From Hyphomicrobiales bacterium (GTDB lineage: Bacteria; Pseudomonadota; Alphaproteobacteria; Rhizobiales; Beijerinckiaceae), in the NCBI GenBank assembly GCA_015655535.1, contig JAATEW010000036.1:1-45742 (forward strand): a DNA stretch of 45,742 nucleotides, written 5' to 3'. Shown here one piece after another: positions 1 through 7,625 of this stretch; the first letter of the stretch is position 1, and every line of letters starts with the position of its first letter. A program made the position numbers and the translations under genes. The notes beneath the pieces are model-generated. The model was given only the letters and a program-made list of their open reading frames with translations. It was not told the DNA's origin and searched no databases.

Positions 1-918
1 CCTTATGGGAGTCTGTCCGGGAGCTCTCACGGTCACCGTCATGTTGATGCCGAATTCGGCGGAGCTCGGCGCGCCGGTATTGGGAAAAGTCAGCGAGCCG
101 CCCGAAGCGGCCGCCATCGTATTGACCGGTCTGAATTGCGCCAATAGAGCGGGAGTCAAGCCGAGTATCACGCTTGGACCGCAAGAGGACAGGACGCATT
201 GACTGGGCTGAGGCCCGTTTACCGACGAGCCCTGGACCGGGGCGCCCCCGGTATTCACGCTGCTGAGCGATTGACCATTCGCCGCAACGACGTAGCCCGC
301 CGTCGTGCCGGGTACGACGGCCTGGCCGAGTATGCTGCCATAGGTGGCCGTCGCGCCGTTCGTGCCGGTCGCCTGACTGACCATAGTACCGGCACCGAAA
401 ATGCCATAGACGCCGCCGAACACGCCGGGAATGGACTGAAGGGGGAGCGACGTGTCGTAGGTTTTGGTCCCGTCGGTATGTTGGTAGACGGCATTCATAG
501 TGAAAGTCGATGGCGCACCCGCCGCTGTCGTTGCATTCAGGGTGACGCCGGACGTGCTCGTCAAGTCCGGATAAAATGTGAGCGACGACGCACCGACGAA
601 ATTGCCGACGAAAGTGTTGGTGGCAGCGTTGTCGCCATATTTATAGACCACCCCCGTCGGCAAATTATCCGCGCTTGCCGGTACAGTGCCAAAAGCACTT
701 GCGGAATAGGCCGCGTTGAAAAGATTTGAACCCGTGTCGAACAAATAAGACCGTTGCGCCCCGCCGCCGATGCCGACGTTGATGATGAGGCGGACGCCTT
801 GGGAACTCTCGACCAATTGCAGCGGGATATCGACCGATTGCGCTATCGCATCCGGCGCAGCGAAAGAGCTGAACGCAAGGGCGAGCATTGCGCCTTTTGC
901 AACTGCAACATGACTCAT
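1..918 (-). CDS. Secreted pepsin-like aspartic protease homologue, 3' end missing
   Basis: Hand translation from ATG at 918 gives 306 codons without a stop, running off the left edge, so the C-terminus is unknown. The first 26 or so residues form a signal peptide (hydrophobic core, then AIA before QS). The mature part shows a pepsin-family N-lobe pattern: an active-site type DTGSN at about 61-65, a flap-like YGDN near 94-97 and a YGIFGAG stretch near 171-177, similar to the G-I-L-G-L strand of pepsins. A Cys pair (CVLSC) lies near 241-245. The rest is rich in Ser, Thr, Gly and Ala, as in surface or secreted proteins. The second catalytic Asp of a two-lobe A1 peptidase would lie beyond the window. 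I infer an exported protease or a protease-fold surface protein. No strong Shine-Dalgarno precedes the ATG. Confidence 0.6.
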   Translation of the reverse strand, partial: MSHVAVAKGAMLALAFSSFAAPDAIAQSVDIPLQLVESSQGVRLIINVGIGGGAQRSYLFDTGSNLFNAAYSASAFGTVPASADNLPTGVVYKYGDNAATNTFVGNFVGASSLTFYPDLTSTSGVTLNATTAAGAPSTFTMNAVYQHTDGTKTYDTSLPLQSIPGVFGGVYGIFGAGTMVSQATGTNGATATYGSILGQAVVPGTTAGYVVAANGQSLSSVNTGGAPVQGSSVNGPQPSQCVLSSCGPSVILGLTPALLAQFRPVNTMAAASGGSLTFPNTGAPSSAEFGINMTVTVRAPGQTPIR

Positions 919-1130
919 AACGCAACCCGATTTAGCCCCGCTTCTCCATCCATGCCGCGACAAGATCGGGCTGGGTGACTCTGAAATTCCAGCGAGGGCA
1001 ACGCTTAATAATCTTTGCCCATATAACGCCGGCATGACGGCGCCAAGTGGCTCCGCCAACTTGATAGCCGCGCAAAGGCCGGCAATATCGAGAAAAACGC
1101 GACTGTGCCATAAGGGCAACTATCGCGAAG
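919..1130. other. Intergenic, no gene seen
   Basis: This gap must hold the promoter of the pepsin-like gene and the 3' end of the ppk-ppx unit. I see no convincing promoter, terminator hairpin or RNA gene. Confidence 0.4.
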
Positions 1131-2651
1131 CTATTTGCCCAGGATCGCGATCGCAGGTTCCCGCCCGATCTGCCGCGCCAATTGCTTCAATCGGTTCATC
1201 AGCCGGTCGCCGGCGAGATCGGCGAGATCGCCAGGCAACGTCAAAACGAGCTTCGTCTTCTGACAAGCGAGAGGCGTGCGCGGCAAGACGCCAGGCATCG
1301 CCGCCGAGATGATAAAGGCGACGCGCGCGGCAGCGCCGAAAATGCGGGCCCGGTCGAGCATGCGCGCCGAGACGAGGGAGCGCAATTGCGGGCTGATGTC
1401 TTCTTCCGCGCTCAAATGCCGGTAGGAAGTGGCGAGCGCCAGAAAGGCGCGCGCCGCATGATCGATCCCCATGAAGGAGGCATTGGCCACCATGTTGAGG
1501 CTTTGCTCGCCGCGATAATCCGGATGCGCGCGCCAATTGACGTCGGCGAGAAGCGATGCCGCGTGGCGCAGGCGCTTTTCTTCCGGTGTCTCTTCGAGAT
1601 GCGTCGACTTCATGAAATGATCGGTCCAGACGCAGAGCTCTTCGCCCGCAGCCGGTGCGCGCGACAAGAGGTCGTTCAATTCGCGCGCGGTGACGAGCAA
1701 AGGATCGAGACGCCGCTGTGCCTCGTCGAGCTTTTCGTAAATAAGGCCTTCGCGCACGCCGGCGGTCGAAATGACGATCTCGCTCGGATGCGCGATCTGA
1801 ATGATCTCTTCGAGAACGACGGCGCCATAGGCGAGCAGCGGCCGCCGCGCCGCATTGACGGAGGCGATGGAGTTCAAAGCCTCGGTGTTGACGCGCTCGA
1901 CGAGGCCCGCGAAAGCCGCCGCGTCCTGGGCGGGAATGACATAGCCATGCATGACCGGCAAAGGATAGTTGCGCTGGTGCATGTGAAGCTTGGCAAGCGC
2001 GCGCCAAGTGCCGCCGACGGCATAGAAGGTGCGGCCCTGAAGCTTTTCGAGAATCTTGCAGCGCGATAGCGCATCGCGCACGATCTTCACAGCGGCGCGG
2101 GGCGAACGCTCGGAGGCGTCCATCAAAGCAAGACCGCCCAGCGGCAGGGTCGCGCCCTTGCCGAGATGCGCGACTTTCACATCGATCAATTCGAGCGAGC
2201 CGCCGCCGAGATCGCCGACAATACCGTTCGGCTTATAAATTCCCGAGATGACACCCAGCGCCGAAAGCTGCGCTTCGCGCTCGCCCGAAAGAAGCGCGAT
2301 CGGCGCACCGATCGCCTCCTCCGCGGCCTTCACAAACTCCGGTCCGTTCGAGGCATCCCGCGCGGCCGCGGTCGCGACGACATAGACGTCGTTTGCTCCC
2401 ATCAAATCGATGAGAACGCGAAAACGCCGCAGCGCCGTCAGCGCCTTTTCCATCCCCGACTTCGGCAATTTGCCGGTGGTCAGAACGCCGTGACCGAGCG
2501 CGCAAAGGGATTTTTCGTTGAAGATCTGATTCGGCGAGCGCGACGGGCCCTCATAGGCGACCAATCGCACCGAGTTCGATCCTATGTCGACGATGGCAAG
2601 TGGACGACGGGCCGCGGGCAGGCGCGCCGACAAAGCGTCTGAAACCTGCAT
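1131..2651 (-). CDS. ppx: Exopolyphosphatase / guanosine pentaphosphatase family (Ppx/GppA)
   Basis: The product hydrolyses terminal phosphate from polyphosphate (or pppGpp) in the cytoplasm. About 506 residues from ATG 2651. The actin-like ATPase fold is shown by the phosphate-1 motif DIGSNSVRL near 22-30 and the second glycine loop GDLGGGSLEL near 146-155. The C-terminal half is the helical HD-like region of long Ppx enzymes. It follows ppk on the same strand: the ppk stop is at 2659-2661 and this ATG lies 7 bases further on, so the two are probably one operon of synthesis and breakdown. A GTG at 2720 would give 23 more residues overlapping ppk. I prefer the ATG because the conserved domain starts soon after it. 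Confidence 0.93.
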   Translation of the reverse strand: MQVSDALSARLPAARRPLAIVDIGSNSVRLVAYEGPSRSPNQIFNEKSLCALGHGVLTTGKLPKSGMEKALTALRRFRVLIDLMGANDVYVVATAAARDASNGPEFVKAAEEAIGAPIALLSGEREAQLSALGVISGIYKPNGIVGDLGGGSLELIDVKVAHLGKGATLPLGGLALMDASERSPRAAVKIVRDALSRCKILEKLQGRTFYAVGGTWRALAKLHMHQRNYPLPVMHGYVIPAQDAAAFAGLVERVNTEALNSIASVNAARRPLLAYGAVVLEEIIQIAHPSEIVISTAGVREGLIYEKLDEAQRRLDPLLVTARELNDLLSRAPAAGEELCVWTDHFMKSTHLEETPEEKRLRHAASLLADVNWRAHPDYRGEQSLNMVANASFMGIDHAARAFLALATSYRHLSAEEDISPQLRSLVSARMLDRARIFGAAARVAFIISAAMPGVLPRTPLACQKTKLVLTLPGDLADLAGDRLMNRLKQLARQIGREPAIAILGK

Positions 2652-2658
2652 CGATGGT

Positions 2659-4965
2659 TCAGCGGGCTTCCAAACGTTTGAGGAGCGTCTTGGGACTAGA
2701 TTCCTTAAGGGATTTCCCACGGCCGGACAGACTCGGATTTGTCATGAAGTAAGAATGGGCGTTGAAAGGCTCTTCGCCCGGCTGCGTTGATATGCGCGCG
2801 CTCGAACCATCCGGCAAGACCCGGTAACTTTGTTGATTGTCGAGCATGTTGGCAAGAAGAATTTGATCGAGAACCTGCTCATGCACAGTCGGATTGAGAA
2901 TGGGGCACAGAACTTCGACGCGGCGGTCAAGGTTGCGCGGCATCAGATCGGCCGAGGAAATATAGACATGGGCTTTTGGATGCGGCAGATCGTGACCGCC
3001 GCCGAACGCATAGACGCGCGCATGTTCCAGAAAACGCCCGATGATTGATTTCACGCGGATGTTTTCGGAGAGGCCGTTCACGCCAGGCCGCAGGCAGCAA
3101 ATGCCGCGGATGACGAGATCGATTTTCACGCCGGCCTGGCTTGCCTCATAAAAGGCATCGATGATTTCCGGATCGACGAGAGCGTTGCATTTGCACCAAA
3201 TATTGGCCGGCTTGCCGGCTTTGGCAAAAGCGATTTCCTGATGGATATGGGAGAGGAGCTTCTTCTTGAGCGAGATCGGCGAAACCGACATCCGCTCGAG
3301 TCCCGCCGGTTCGGCATAGCCCGTGATGAAATTGAAGATGCGCGACACGTCCCGCCCGATGACAGGGTCGGCCGTGAAGAAGGAAATATCCGTATAGATC
3401 CGCGCGGTCACCGGATGATAATTGCCCGTGCCGACGTGGCAATAAGTGATCAAAGTGCCGGCTTCGCGGCGCACGACCATGGATAATTTGCCATGCGTCT
3501 TGAGCTCGATGAAGCCGAAGACGACTTGTGCGCCGGCGCGTTCGAGATCGCGCGCCCAGCGGATATTGGCCTCTTCGTCGAAACGCGCCTTCAATTCGAC
3601 AAGTGCCGTCACCGACTTGCCGGCCTCGGCCGCTTCGATCAGAGCGCGCACGATCGGGCTATTGGACGAGGTGCGGTAGAGCGTCTGCTTGATCGCGACG
3701 ACGTTCGGATCGCGCGCCGCCTGATCCAGGAACTGGACCACGACGTCGAAGGATTCATAAGGGTGGTGGACGACCAGATCCTTCTGGCGGATGGCCAAAA
3801 AACAATCGCCGCCATTATCGCGCACGCGTTCCGGAAAGCGCGGATTATACGGCTTGAACTTCAAGTCCGGGCGGTCGAGGCCAACAACTTCGTTGAGATC
3901 GTTCAGAGCAAGCATGCCGTCGAGGACGAAGACCTCCTCAGGCGCGACGTCGAGTTCCTCCGACACGAAGACGCGCAGCTCGTCGGGCATCATGCTGTCG
4001 AATTCCGCCCGGATGACGGAACCGCGCCGTCGCCGCTTCAAAGCGCTCTCGAAAAACAGGACGAGATCTTCGGCTTCTTCCTCCACTTCGAGATCGCTGT
4101 CGCGTATGATCCGGAAGAGCCCCTGCCCGCGCACGAGATAGCCTGGAAACAGGCTTTGCGTGAAGATGCTGATGAGATTTTCAAGCGAGATGAACCGCTG
4201 GCCGCTCTCGCCAAGCTCATCGGGGAGCCGGATGAAGCGGCTGATCTTGGCCGGCAGCCTGATCAGCGCGCGCAAGCTTTTATGTTCGCCGGGCTGGACC
4301 AATTCGAGCGCGATCGTCGCCCCGAGATTGGGGATGAAGGGGAAAGGATGCGCCGGATCGACCGCGAGCGGCGTCAAGACCGGGAAAATATAGGCGAGAA
4401 AATGCTGCTCGAGCCAAGTCCTCTCGGCTTCGCTGAGATCCTTCGGATCGACGATGACAATGTTGACGCCGTTCAGTTCCTGGCGCAATTCGCGCCAGCG
4501 CCGCTGCTGTTCGGCGGCGAGCAGGCCGACGCGCTCGCGGACCTTGGTCAATTGTTCCGGCGGCGTCAGGCCGTCTTCGGAGGCCGTGCTGATTCCGGCG
4601 AGAACCTGGCCGCGCAGACCCGCCACCCGCACCATGAAGAATTCATCGAGATTATTGGCTGAAATCGACAAAAATCGAAGTTGCTCAAGCAGCGGATGAT
4701 TGCGATTGGAGGCTTCTTCAAGGACGCGCCGGTTGAATTCGAGCCAGGACAATTCGCGATTGATGAAGCGTTGTGGCGACTGAGCAAGCTCGGCCGGCCG
4801 GGCGGCAATATCGCCAAGGTCGTCCATGACCGGAATAGAAGCCGCGGGTGATCCTTCGGTCGAAAGACCCTGCGCGTCCGCCGGGCGCGCCTCGAGTACC
4901 GGGCTGTCCATTTTTGCGCTCCGGTCGGCCTCGGCCAATTTGCGCTCTTCCGCTTGCGCGCTCAC
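2659..4965 (-). CDS. ppk: Polyphosphate kinase 1
   Basis: The enzyme makes long-chain polyphosphate from ATP. About 768 residues from a GTG at 4965. N-domain motif NRELSWLEFN at about 69-78. Catalytic phospholipase-D-like domains follow with the THGKLS stretch near 487, whose His is the autophosphorylated residue in this family, and the second HPKAHVYIS motif near 660. Start choice: GTG 4965 has a near-perfect Shine-Dalgarno (AAGGAGG at 4972-4978, 6-base spacer). An upstream ATG at 5022 has AGAGGA too far away (about 12 bases), and an ATG at 4911 with GGAG 7 bases upstream is also possible. The extra N-terminus is charged and low in complexity. It is the first gene of the ppk-ppx pair. Confidence 0.95.
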   Translation of the reverse strand: MSAQAEERKLAEADRSAKMDSPVLEARPADAQGLSTEGSPAASIPVMDDLGDIAARPAELAQSPQRFINRELSWLEFNRRVLEEASNRNHPLLEQLRFLSISANNLDEFFMVRVAGLRGQVLAGISTASEDGLTPPEQLTKVRERVGLLAAEQQRRWRELRQELNGVNIVIVDPKDLSEAERTWLEQHFLAYIFPVLTPLAVDPAHPFPFIPNLGATIALELVQPGEHKSLRALIRLPAKISRFIRLPDELGESGQRFISLENLISIFTQSLFPGYLVRGQGLFRIIRDSDLEVEEEAEDLVLFFESALKRRRRGSVIRAEFDSMMPDELRVFVSEELDVAPEEVFVLDGMLALNDLNEVVGLDRPDLKFKPYNPRFPERVRDNGGDCFLAIRQKDLVVHHPYESFDVVVQFLDQAARDPNVVAIKQTLYRTSSNSPIVRALIEAAEAGKSVTALVELKARFDEEANIRWARDLERAGAQVVFGFIELKTHGKLSMVVRREAGTLITYCHVGTGNYHPVTARIYTDISFFTADPVIGRDVSRIFNFITGYAEPAGLERMSVSPISLKKKLLSHIHQEIAFAKAGKPANIWCKCNALVDPEIIDAFYEASQAGVKIDLVIRGICCLRPGVNGLSENIRVKSIIGRFLEHARVYAFGGGHDLPHPKAHVYISSADLMPRNLDRRVEVLCPILNPTVHEQVLDQILLANMLDNQQSYRVLPDGSSARISTQPGEEPFNAHSYFMTNPSLSGRGKSLKESSPKTLLKRLEAR

Positions 4966-4971
4966 ACTATG

Positions 4972-4978
4972 CCTCCTT
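4972..4978 (-). promoter_or_regulatory. Strong ribosome-binding site deciding the ppk start
   Basis: On the minus strand this reads AAGGAGG, six bases before GTG 4965. It is the best Shine-Dalgarno match among the three possible ppk starts. Confidence 0.7.
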
Positions 4979-5172
4979 CGAAATTTCTTGCCGACGCTGG
5001 TCGAATTTCGTGACGATAGCATGACTTAAGCTTTTCCTCTCTGGCAAATCCGATTGAAATTTATCTGAAATGAAGACGTTTGATTTTGCCCGCTCGCGCA
5101 ATGGACGCGGAGAACGGCACCGCTCGGCGACGAAGATGTCCCCACATTAAACGCAGTAAGAGGGAAAACCGG

Positions 5173-5976
5173 ATGAGCATCTCGCGATATGTTTTGCCGG
5201 TCTGTGCCGGTGTCGGCTTTTTTCTGGCCGCGTCGCAAGGGCCGCGTGCGGCTTCGCTCGAAACCCTCTATCGGACTCTGGCCTCGAAAAACTATGTCGA
5301 TCTTACCCATAGTTTCGGGCCGGCGACTCCCGTCTGGGCGGGCTTTCCACAAGCCAAAATGAGCCCCGCCGCCGATCCCAAGACGAAAGAGCCTTACACC
5401 ATTCAAAAGGACGGCTTTCGCGCGACTTTCTACGAAATGGTCGGTCAATATGGCACACATGTCGATCCGCCGGCGCATTTTTCGGAAACCGGCGCCACGA
5501 TGGACCAGATTTCCTTAAAGGACATGATTCTGCCGCTCGTCGTTTTCGACGAGACGCCATTGCTCGCCCACGATCCGAACCACGCCTTTTCGCTCGAAGA
5601 CCTCCATGCCTGGGAGAAGCAACACGGCCGCGTGCCGAAGGGCGCTTTCGCCGCCTTGCGCACCGATATGTCGAAAGACTGGGATAAAGACCCCGAGCGC
5701 TTCAAGCGGTCGCCCTTCCCGGCCTGGTCGCTCGCCGCGGTCAAGTTTCTGGTCGAGCAGCGCGGCATCACGGCGATCGGCCATGAGTCGATGGACAGCG
5801 ACACGACCGAGAAAATGGAGACCGAGACCTATATTCTGCGAACCGGCCATTACCAGATCGAGATCATGGACAATCTCGACAAGGTTCCGGCCAAGGGCGC
5901 TTTGATTGTCGTGACCTGGCCGAAGGTCAGAAACGGACTCGGCTTTCCTGCCCGGGCCTTCGCGATCCTGCCGTAG
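5173..5976 (+). CDS. Exported cyclase-family (kynurenine formamidase-like) metal hydrolase
   Basis: 267 residues. ATG 5173 was chosen because AGAGGG lies just upstream and translation begins directly with a signal peptide (hydrophobic 6-20, cleavage near RAAS at 25-28). The mature protein belongs to the cyclase superfamily (kynurenine formamidase, isatin hydrolase): it has YGTHVDPPAHF at 93-103, matching the metal-binding GTHxDxPxH core. The first position of the full HxGTHxDxPxH motif is Gln92 here instead of His. A second conserved region, GHESMDSD, is near 211-218. The substrate is unknown. An exported form suggests hydrolysis of an external amide or ester rather than tryptophan breakdown. 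It stands alone, divergent from ppk, and its TAG stop begins a short inverted repeat. Confidence 0.85.
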   Translation: MSISRYVLPVCAGVGFFLAASQGPRAASLETLYRTLASKNYVDLTHSFGPATPVWAGFPQAKMSPAADPKTKEPYTIQKDGFRATFYEMVGQYGTHVDPPAHFSETGATMDQISLKDMILPLVVFDETPLLAHDPNHAFSLEDLHAWEKQHGRVPKGAFAALRTDMSKDWDKDPERFKRSPFPAWSLAAVKFLVEQRGITAIGHESMDSDTTEKMETETYILRTGHYQIEIMDNLDKVPAKGALIVVTWPKVRNGLGFPARAFAILP

Positions 5977-6025
5977 ATCATGTTCCCACAAAGTTGTTCG
6001 ACTTTTTGGATGAGAACTCGCTCTA
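5974..6025. repeat. Short imperfect inverted repeat starting at the cyclase stop codon
   Basis: TAGATCATGTTC at 5974-5985 is matched at the other end by the complement of GAACTCGCTCTA at 6014-6025 (9 of 12 positions). The first TAG is the stop codon of the cyclase gene. The termini resemble those of the 14776-14880 repeat. Confidence 0.4.
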
Positions 6026-6044
6026 GAGCGTCGGAATAAAGAGC

Positions 6045-6188
6045 CTATTTTTGCGCCGGCTGGCTTTCGTAGCAGCTATGCGGCAGCGTCGGGGCCTGAA
6101 ATTGCACGGGATCGCCGCATTTGTCGCAGGCCGCGACAAGCAGCGTCAATCCGATCAGAGCCGTGATCCGCAACCCTAAGCTACGCAT
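6045..6188 (-). CDS. Small lipoprotein, unknown function
   Basis: 47 residues from ATG 6188: a basic start, a hydrophobic stretch and a clear lipobox LVAAC near 17-21, then a short mature peptide with two more Cys (CDKCGD and SCYES). The reading frame continues upstream to 6278, but that would bury the lipobox, so the short form is more likely. It resembles small alphaproteobacterial lipoproteins with no known role. It is convergent with the cyclase gene. Confidence 0.6.
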   Translation of the reverse strand: MRSLGLRITALIGLTLLVAACDKCGDPVQFQAPTLPHSCYESQPAQK

Positions 6189-6321
6189 TGATCGCGGTCC
6201 CCGATTGTGCCTCATGAACGCGGAAATCACTGCCCATAGATCCAGAACCATCTCGAACGAGGCCATTTTATTGAGCAATTCTTAATAATAATCCGTCACC
6301 TTCTCAAGCACGTTTTCCGCT

Positions 6322-6430
6322 TAGAGCGGGGGTGAGGAAAAGCGGTAGCCCATCCGGCTGTTGCCGAGATGGGCCTCTTGCAGCAATCATATCAGGCAGG
6401 CTTGGCATGATGTGCCCATATCCCGCTCTA
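6322..6430. repeat. Intergenic repeat with 9-bp terminal inverted repeats
   Basis: TAGAGCGGG at 6322-6330 and its exact complement at 6422-6430 bound 91 bases. Inside is a perfect 7-bp stem (6348-6354 with 6368-6374). The outer motif CCCGCTCTAT recurs at 14759-14768. Confidence 0.6.
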
Positions 6431-6443
6431 TACTTATGAAATC

Positions 6444-6496
6444 GATCACGTTTTATGACTTTGGATGTTGTCATCCAAAAAATCATCATCGTGATC
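6444..6496. repeat. Nested palindrome upstream of the PilZ gene
   Basis: The outer arms GATCACG (6444-6450) and CGTGATC (6490-6496) enclose inner arms TTTGGATG (6460-6467) and CATCCAAA (6472-6479) with a 4-base loop. GATCACGTT is shared with 14735-14743, so this is probably part of a dispersed repeat family. It lies in the leader of the PilZ gene and could also affect its expression. With the 6322-6430 repeat it accounts for most of the 330-base gap 6189-6518. Confidence 0.55.
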
Positions 6497-6518
6497 TTGA
6501 GGTTTTAAGAGCAATATC

Positions 6519-6926
6519 ATGCCGGAAGTACGACGGGCCGAACGAGTCAAAAGCTTTCTACGCGCCCAGATCATCTTCAATCATCGCATGTCGACGATCG
6601 AATGCGTCGTGAAAAACATTTCGTCTCAGGGCGCCAAGATCGCGCTTGGCGACTCGCTGTCCGTTCCGAGCGAGTTCGAGCTTTATATTCCGCAAAAGGG
6701 CCGCAGCTATCGCGCGCGCCTCGCTTGGCGTGACGCCACTGCCATCGGCGTCGAGTTCATAACCGCGGAAGCTCAGGCAGCCGAGGCACGGGAAATGGCG
6801 GGAGAAGCGCTCGAGTCGCGCCTGGAAATGCTTGAAAAGCAGAATGCCGAACTCAAAATCCGCATTCGCGAACTCAGCAAACGCCTCGAGGATCTGGGCC
6901 AGGATCCAAATATCGCAGCCGCCTAG
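6519..6926 (+). CDS. PilZ-domain protein with C-terminal coiled coil
   Basis: 135 residues. The N-terminal 85 or so residues look like PilZ, the cyclic-di-GMP binding fold: Arg-rich RRAERVKSFLR near 5-15 and NISSQGAKI near 33-41, matching the (D/N)xSxxG loop. Residues from about 88 to 127 form a heptad-rich helix (LEMLEKQNAELKIRIREL), suggesting dimerisation. I infer a c-di-GMP responsive adaptor. The exact RxxxR spacing is not canonical, so nucleotide binding is uncertain. It is monocistronic, convergent with lolD, and has the palindromic repeats directly upstream. Confidence 0.75.
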   Translation: MPEVRRAERVKSFLRAQIIFNHRMSTIECVVKNISSQGAKIALGDSLSVPSEFELYIPQKGRSYRARLAWRDATAIGVEFITAEAQAAEAREMAGEALESRLEMLEKQNAELKIRIRELSKRLEDLGQDPNIAAA

Positions 6927-6939
6927 AGGTTCTGCCCCG

Positions 6940-7623
6940 TTACGCTAATTCGACGACGGCCCCGTCGCGTAAGGTGACACGCCGATCCATGCGCTGCGCG
7001 AGATCCATATTATGCGTCGCGATAAGTGCCGCGAGGCCCGTCGCCTTGACCAGACCACTCAGCGCCTCGAACACATGATCGGCGGTGTGCAGGTCGAGAT
7101 TTCCGGTCGGCTCATCGGCCAAAAGAACACCGGGGTTATTGGCAACCGCCCGCGCGATCGCGACGCGCTGCTGTTCGCCGCCGGACAATTCCGACGGCCG
7201 GTGCTTCAATCGCGCGCCGAGACCGAGATAATCGAGAAGGTCGCTGGCGCGCTTTTGCGCCTCCTTGCGCTGCAATCCGGCGATCATTTGCGGCAAGACG
7301 ACATTCTCGACCGCCGTGAACTCCGGCAAGAGATGATGGAATTGATAGACGAAGCCGATGCCGTTGCGGCGCAGCGCCGTGCGCTCGTCATCGGCCATAT
7401 GCGTGGTGGGGCGCCCGCCGACAAAGACTTCGCCGGCGTCGGGCTTTTCGAGCAGCCCTGCGATATGAAGCAAAGTGGATTTGCCCGCGCCTGACGGTGC
7501 GACAAGCGCCACGGATTGCCCCGGCCAAAGGCCGAAATCGACGCCGCGCAACACGTCAAGCGACGCGTCGGCCTGTTTATAGCTGCGGCCAACCTTGTCG
7601 AGATGAAGAGCCGGAGCGGTCAT
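6940..7623 (-). CDS. lolD: ABC transporter ATPase, LolD type
   Basis: 227 residues with a full ABC set: Walker A PSGAGKST at about 43-50, Q-loop near 94, signature LSGGEQQ at 146-152, Walker B VLLADEP at 166-172 and H-loop Thr-His near 205. It powers release of lipoproteins from the inner membrane to the LolA carrier. It is encoded two bases after the end of the LolC/E-like permease gene on the same strand, which fixes the assignment better than sequence alone. FtsE/MacB-type ATPases are similar. Confidence 0.9.
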   Translation of the reverse strand: MTAPALHLDKVGRSYKQADASLDVLRGVDFGLWPGQSVALVAPSGAGKSTLLHIAGLLEKPDAGEVFVGGRPTTHMADDERTALRRNGIGFVYQFHHLLPEFTAVENVVLPQMIAGLQRKEAQKRASDLLDYLGLGARLKHRPSELSGGEQQRVAIARAVANNPGVLLADEPTGNLDLHTADHVFEALSGLVKATGLAALIATHNMDLAQRMDRRVTLRDGAVVELA

Positions 7624-7625
7624 GA

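Noticed and set aside
3493..4662. Plus-strand open frame (389 codons) opposite ppk
   Set aside because: The ppk frame carries all catalytic motifs. The antisense translation shows none of any family.
4966..5172. Pho box before ppk
   Set aside because: No pair of CTGTCAT-like direct repeats at 11-base spacing.
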